From Diphasiastrum complanatum (taxonomy: Eukaryota; Streptophyta; Lycopodiopsida; Lycopodiales; Lycopodiaceae), in the NCBI GenBank assembly GCA_029204225.1, contig CM055110.1, positions 2,058,659-2,122,658 of the forward strand: a stretch of 64,000 bases of DNA. Direction: 5' to 3'. The translations under genes were made by a program, and so were the position numbers. Shown here one piece after another: positions 60,496 to 64,000 of this stretch (position 1 is the first letter of the stretch; each line of letters starts with the position of its first letter). The notes beneath the pieces were generated by a model, which was not told the DNA's origin, made no database searches, and was given only the letters and a program-made list of their open reading frames with translations.

Positions 60496-62430
60496 AAAAA
60501 GTAAAAAATAGCAATGGGAAAGAGGTGTGATCCACCATCAGCCCATTTATACAATCGAAGGTTCACGTGAGGGGAAGATGAGGCTTGTTTCCAACCTTTG
60601 GATAATATGGCAAAAGCTTATCCTTCCATGAGTAACTTGTGGAACAATTTTTCATTAAAAACAAAAAGGCTCCTCATGTAAAAGTTTATTTCTAATTACT
60701 AACAAAATGTAGAGTCGTGCTAACCTGGTTCATTATTTGTAAAAACCAACACCTTAGGGAGAGAACAACGTACATTCATGGAGAGGGAAATATAACAACA
60801 TGGCCTTGCATCCTCATGGGGATTCTTTTGTTGATGAGATAGAGACATGATAGCTACCAAAAGCCTAACCCTTCAAATCATGTGAAAACAGTTGGATTTG
60901 ATCAACCTTGATTGGTCTTAGTTTAAAACAACGATCCAAAATATTGACAATGAGAAGGTCAAATAAGAAGTATCACAAATTTCTTGTGAAAGTTGGTAAA
61001 AATTTGAGGTTAGACCAAAGAATACAACAGCTATTCACTCTCATGGATTCAATTTTACAAAAAAATGTGGCATGTGCAAAAAGATGAATATCAATGAGAA
61101 CTTATGCCGCTCATCTCAATGACTTCCAACGTAACCTGTTTAATAGAACTTACTAAGTTACTAGTCTCCATAGGCCACAAAATTCAAATGATATCTCCCC
61201 AATAGAAAAACAAACAAGAAAAAAAAAATTTAGAACCTTTCCCTGATTCAAACCGAGCAAACCAATTCAAATGCCAATTTGAATCGGCTGGTAACCTGAC
61301 CATGAGATAAAAACCTTTTTTATATTTTATTTTTGAAACGGCCAAGGCCCAACTTTTACTATTTGGTCTTAAAGTGGGGATTCTATTGGGAGGGTGCACT
61401 ACTTTCCCATTTGTGCCCTATTTTGGATAACGTTAATTACTTGACGTAGAAGCTTTTGTATCTAAGGTCTGTTGAGTCTTATGATTTGGTATTGCTTGGG
61501 CTCTTCGTGACAAAACTCTTGCGTTTGCCATTCTTGTAGAGCTTTAAGCATTGATGCTATGTATTGCTATTTGCCATTCTTTGAGGAAGACTATTAGATT
61601 GTCCCATACATTGACCCAGAATGTCTCACGTGTTCATCTGCCACGCAAAAGCATAAGTGCCAACTTTAGGTTCGTTGTGAAATTTATGCCTTCATTTTGA
61701 ATGTTTTCAAAACATCAATATAAGAATTATCCACATTAAAATTACAATTCAAGTTGGTTTTAACAAGGTTTAGTTCACCCCTCATCTTAACGAGGATAAG
61801 TATGATAAGTGGTCTTTCCATTCTCTATGCATCTGCATGAAGCCATTGCTATATATGGTTAGTGATGCTAATTTGATCACCATAGCAGAAACATTGCACT
61901 TTGTTTTGAACAAAAGATGGTGTTTGAAATCAATTCTAAATCTCCTTTCTGATCACAATGTGGTCAACCACCTGTTCCTAAATCTCATCCCAATTCTAAC
62001 TTTGGCCAATCAAAAACCACAAAAGCAAAGAAACAAATTGAGACTGACATCTTCATAGCCTTTTAAAAAGGCATGTGCCATTTACATAATACAACACCTG
62101 ATTGATTCTCTCACCTGGAGTAAGTTTTTCCTCGAGTGAATTGCAATCTGGCAAGAGACTGGTTTAGGCTCAGTTACACTATTTTGAAATCTTCTTACGC
62201 ACCATCACTATGTCACCGAAGTTGAAAAACTTAGAATATGCATAGACTAGCATTCCAACTTGCATTTATCTATCTTCAGCACAAATTGTTCCTATATGTA
62301 TTTGCAGATAGTGCTATTCAACCTTATGCTGAGACTCTATAATGCTACTGCCAAACGTGTTAGTGAATTTAAGGTTTAGGGTAGGTGTACAGCAGCCACT
62401 ATCCAAAGGTAAAAAAGCAAATGAATACAA
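60493..62430. other. Spacer downstream of the SOD gene
   Basis: No gene is recognised. The part nearest 62430 would include the SOD 3' UTR. Short frames have no motif. Confidence 0.5.
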
Positions 62431-63737
62431 CTAGATAGCTGCCTGAAGCCCAATCACACCTGCACCAGGAAATAAGACTTCTTGTTACTAGTGAGCATTC
62501 ACGTTAAATAACAACTAGATATGCTGAGTTCTGCTATATATATAGGAGAAACTTGTATCAATAAAAAATGTTTCAGCACATAGCAACCATAATCTGCATT
62601 ATTGCACATATCAGATGATTGTAAACATTCACATTACTGGCAACTCGAAGCTGCACATGTACAATGATCAAATGGCTCACCACAAGCAAGCCTGCCGCCT
62701 GCATTTCCTGTGGATTTGCTCAGTTCATGGCCGCCTGCAGTAAATTGGACAATAATTTAGAAAATTAAGAAAGCAATATCTGCATCCACACAAGTCTGAT
62801 ACACTGTTATGCATTGAGCACAAAGACCTTTTCCAAGATCATCGGGATCAGCATGAACAACAACAGCCCGCCCTAAAATCGAATTCGGTCCCATAAGTGG
62901 AATCTGGCAATGCAAAATGCAGCAAGTAAGAAGAATAGATCCTTACTGTTATTTTTTCAAAGCATGCTTTAACAATCACGTAAAAGAATTCCAAAGAACT
63001 GCTGCATACTACATTGCCAAATAACAAAATTAAAGAAGTCCGCATTGAAGGAATCAGGATATCACATGAGTATCAGCAATTGAAATTTCTGCAATGCCTG
63101 CGATGAGACAAATGACTGTGTCATTATAAAAAGGCTGGGCGTAAAAAGAAAATGTGACCATTTATATTGTTATCTAGGCCTCATGGATATAAATCCTATA
63201 TCCAAAACCCTACTTGCCAAGTCAAATGCAAATCAAGACGGTGCAGAAAATATATAGAGAACCTATCCTTAAATAAAACTGACCGAAAGTTCAAGTTTCA
63301 TGGAAGCTATTTTGGGTGTTTCATTTTGGGTACACTCCATTCTGTACGGAACATATTCCATACATAGGGAACATGTTACAAAAATAGATAATTTTTCCAA
63401 ATTTCTAGCAAAAAAAATAGTGTCTGTATGGAGCATGTGATATTTTCCATGTTCCAAACGTGATACTGAACGACCTCATTTTGTGCAGCTGGGAAACATG
63501 GGACTCAAAATGACCCTGAAGAACTTTAGGTATAAAATTCTGTCCAGCAGCTCAACTTGTGTGATGCAATTACTTACATTTCAGCTTTCAGCATTAGCAA
63601 GTTGATATGCTAGACAAAACTGGAAGATAGGAATACCGTACCATCTTCTCCGGCTACAATGTTGCCAAGATCCCCAGCATGTCGGTTTTCATCCTCAGGG
63701 GCACCATGCTCCTTGATAAAAGGATTGAAATGAGCAC
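62431..63737 (-). CDS. CSD: Cu/Zn superoxide dismutase, 3' five exons (partial)
   Basis: Exons 63737-63642, 63097-63066, 62903-62828, 62734-62681 and 62459-62431 have GT-AG introns and join in frame to the last ~95 residues. The enzyme dismutates superoxide to oxygen and hydrogen peroxide. The first exon has [13 protein letters not shown] and RHAGDLGN, giving the shared Cu/Zn His, two further Zn His and the Zn Asp. [12 protein letters not shown] supplies the last Cu His, and [18 protein letters not shown] the active-site Arg and disulfide Cys. The ADTHIPL stretch and the C-terminus VIGLQ resemble the cytosolic/CSD3 branch more than the plastid type. The protein ends LQAAI with no peroxisomal SKL-type signal. 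The N-terminal ~60 residues lie beyond the window. No frame defect is seen. Confidence 0.95.
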
Positions 63738-64000
63738 CTGCAAAATATATCCCTAACTCAGATGACTGATCCTCAACCATGGAGAAAGGAGAAATAATCA
63801 AGAGATTCGGAAAAATTGAATGATCTATAGTATAGATCACATAACCAATATAATTTTTTACCGGAACTGATAGCAGTTAAAAATTGGTACTAGAATTGAT
63901 ATAAGCCCAGCCTGATTGCCACCCAATATGTAATGATAGGGAACGCGTGCAACTTACAACCTTCAAAAAGAGAGAGGCTGCCGCTAATATTCTTATATAA
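63738..64000 (-). other. SOD intron (partial)
   Basis: On the reverse strand this precedes a TTTTGCAG acceptor. The expected upstream exon (GFHxHxxGDTTNGC) is not found, so it is most likely all intron. Confidence 0.6.

Overview
This window is nuclear DNA from a land plant, very probably a seed plant. It is AT-rich, has long GA/CT microsatellites and many LTR retrotransposon fragments whose primer-binding sites resemble the plant initiator-Met tRNA site (TGGTATCAGAGCC), and it carries two host genes with plant-type introns. I cannot name the species. No bacterial operon, CRISPR array, rRNA or tRNA gene is visible.

Two host genes stand out. The first, at 29540-32079 (+), encodes a Kip-related CDK inhibitor (KRP/ICK). 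Four exons join in frame to give about 332 residues, with the family's N-terminal motifs and the C-terminal CDK/cyclin-binding domain intact. Upstream are a GC-rich promoter with a near-perfect E2F site, a TATA-like element, a CT tract and several short upstream ORFs. The second, at 62431-63737 (-), is the 3' part of a Cu/Zn superoxide dismutase gene. Five exons cover the last ~95 residues, including the Zn loop, the last Cu ligand and the catalytic Arg. Its 5' exons lie past the window edge.

The rest is mostly retrotransposon debris, nested and decayed. Layout: 1-1829 Ty1/copia integrase pieces (-) split by an LTR fragment; 1830-7211 repeat-poor spacer with small tandem repeats; 7212-10552 a gag-like, apparently pol-less element (-) whose leader holds two arrays of a 25-bp minisatellite; 11689-13543 primer-site remnants, copia gag/protease and an LTR end; 13590-15002 copia RT (-); 15136-18077 Ty3/gypsy gag-protease-RT (-); 18420-23960 a copia arrangement with two LTRs alternating with internal regions; 23966-26340 a gag-only ORF (-) next to five ~152-bp tandem repeats; 26341-35227 the KRP locus and its flanks; 35228-37400 a mosaic of direct and inverted LTR/leader pieces; 37490-42970 an old Ty3/gypsy element (+) with a minisatellite leader, RT deletion, inverted integrase segment and tiny LINE-tail insertion; 42985-44575 copia RT/RNase H (-); 44576-59460 repeats, an inverted pair of ~650-bp duplicons 12 kb apart and further copia/gypsy scraps; 60417-62430 a microsatellite and spacer; then the SOD gene.

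I found no undescribed multigene system. The most distinctive signals are the 25-bp minisatellite recurring in the leaders of two retroelements in the same orientation relative to gag, the gag-only element with a single in-frame stop, the KRP promoter and leader architecture, and the inverted duplicon pair carrying long GA microsatellites.
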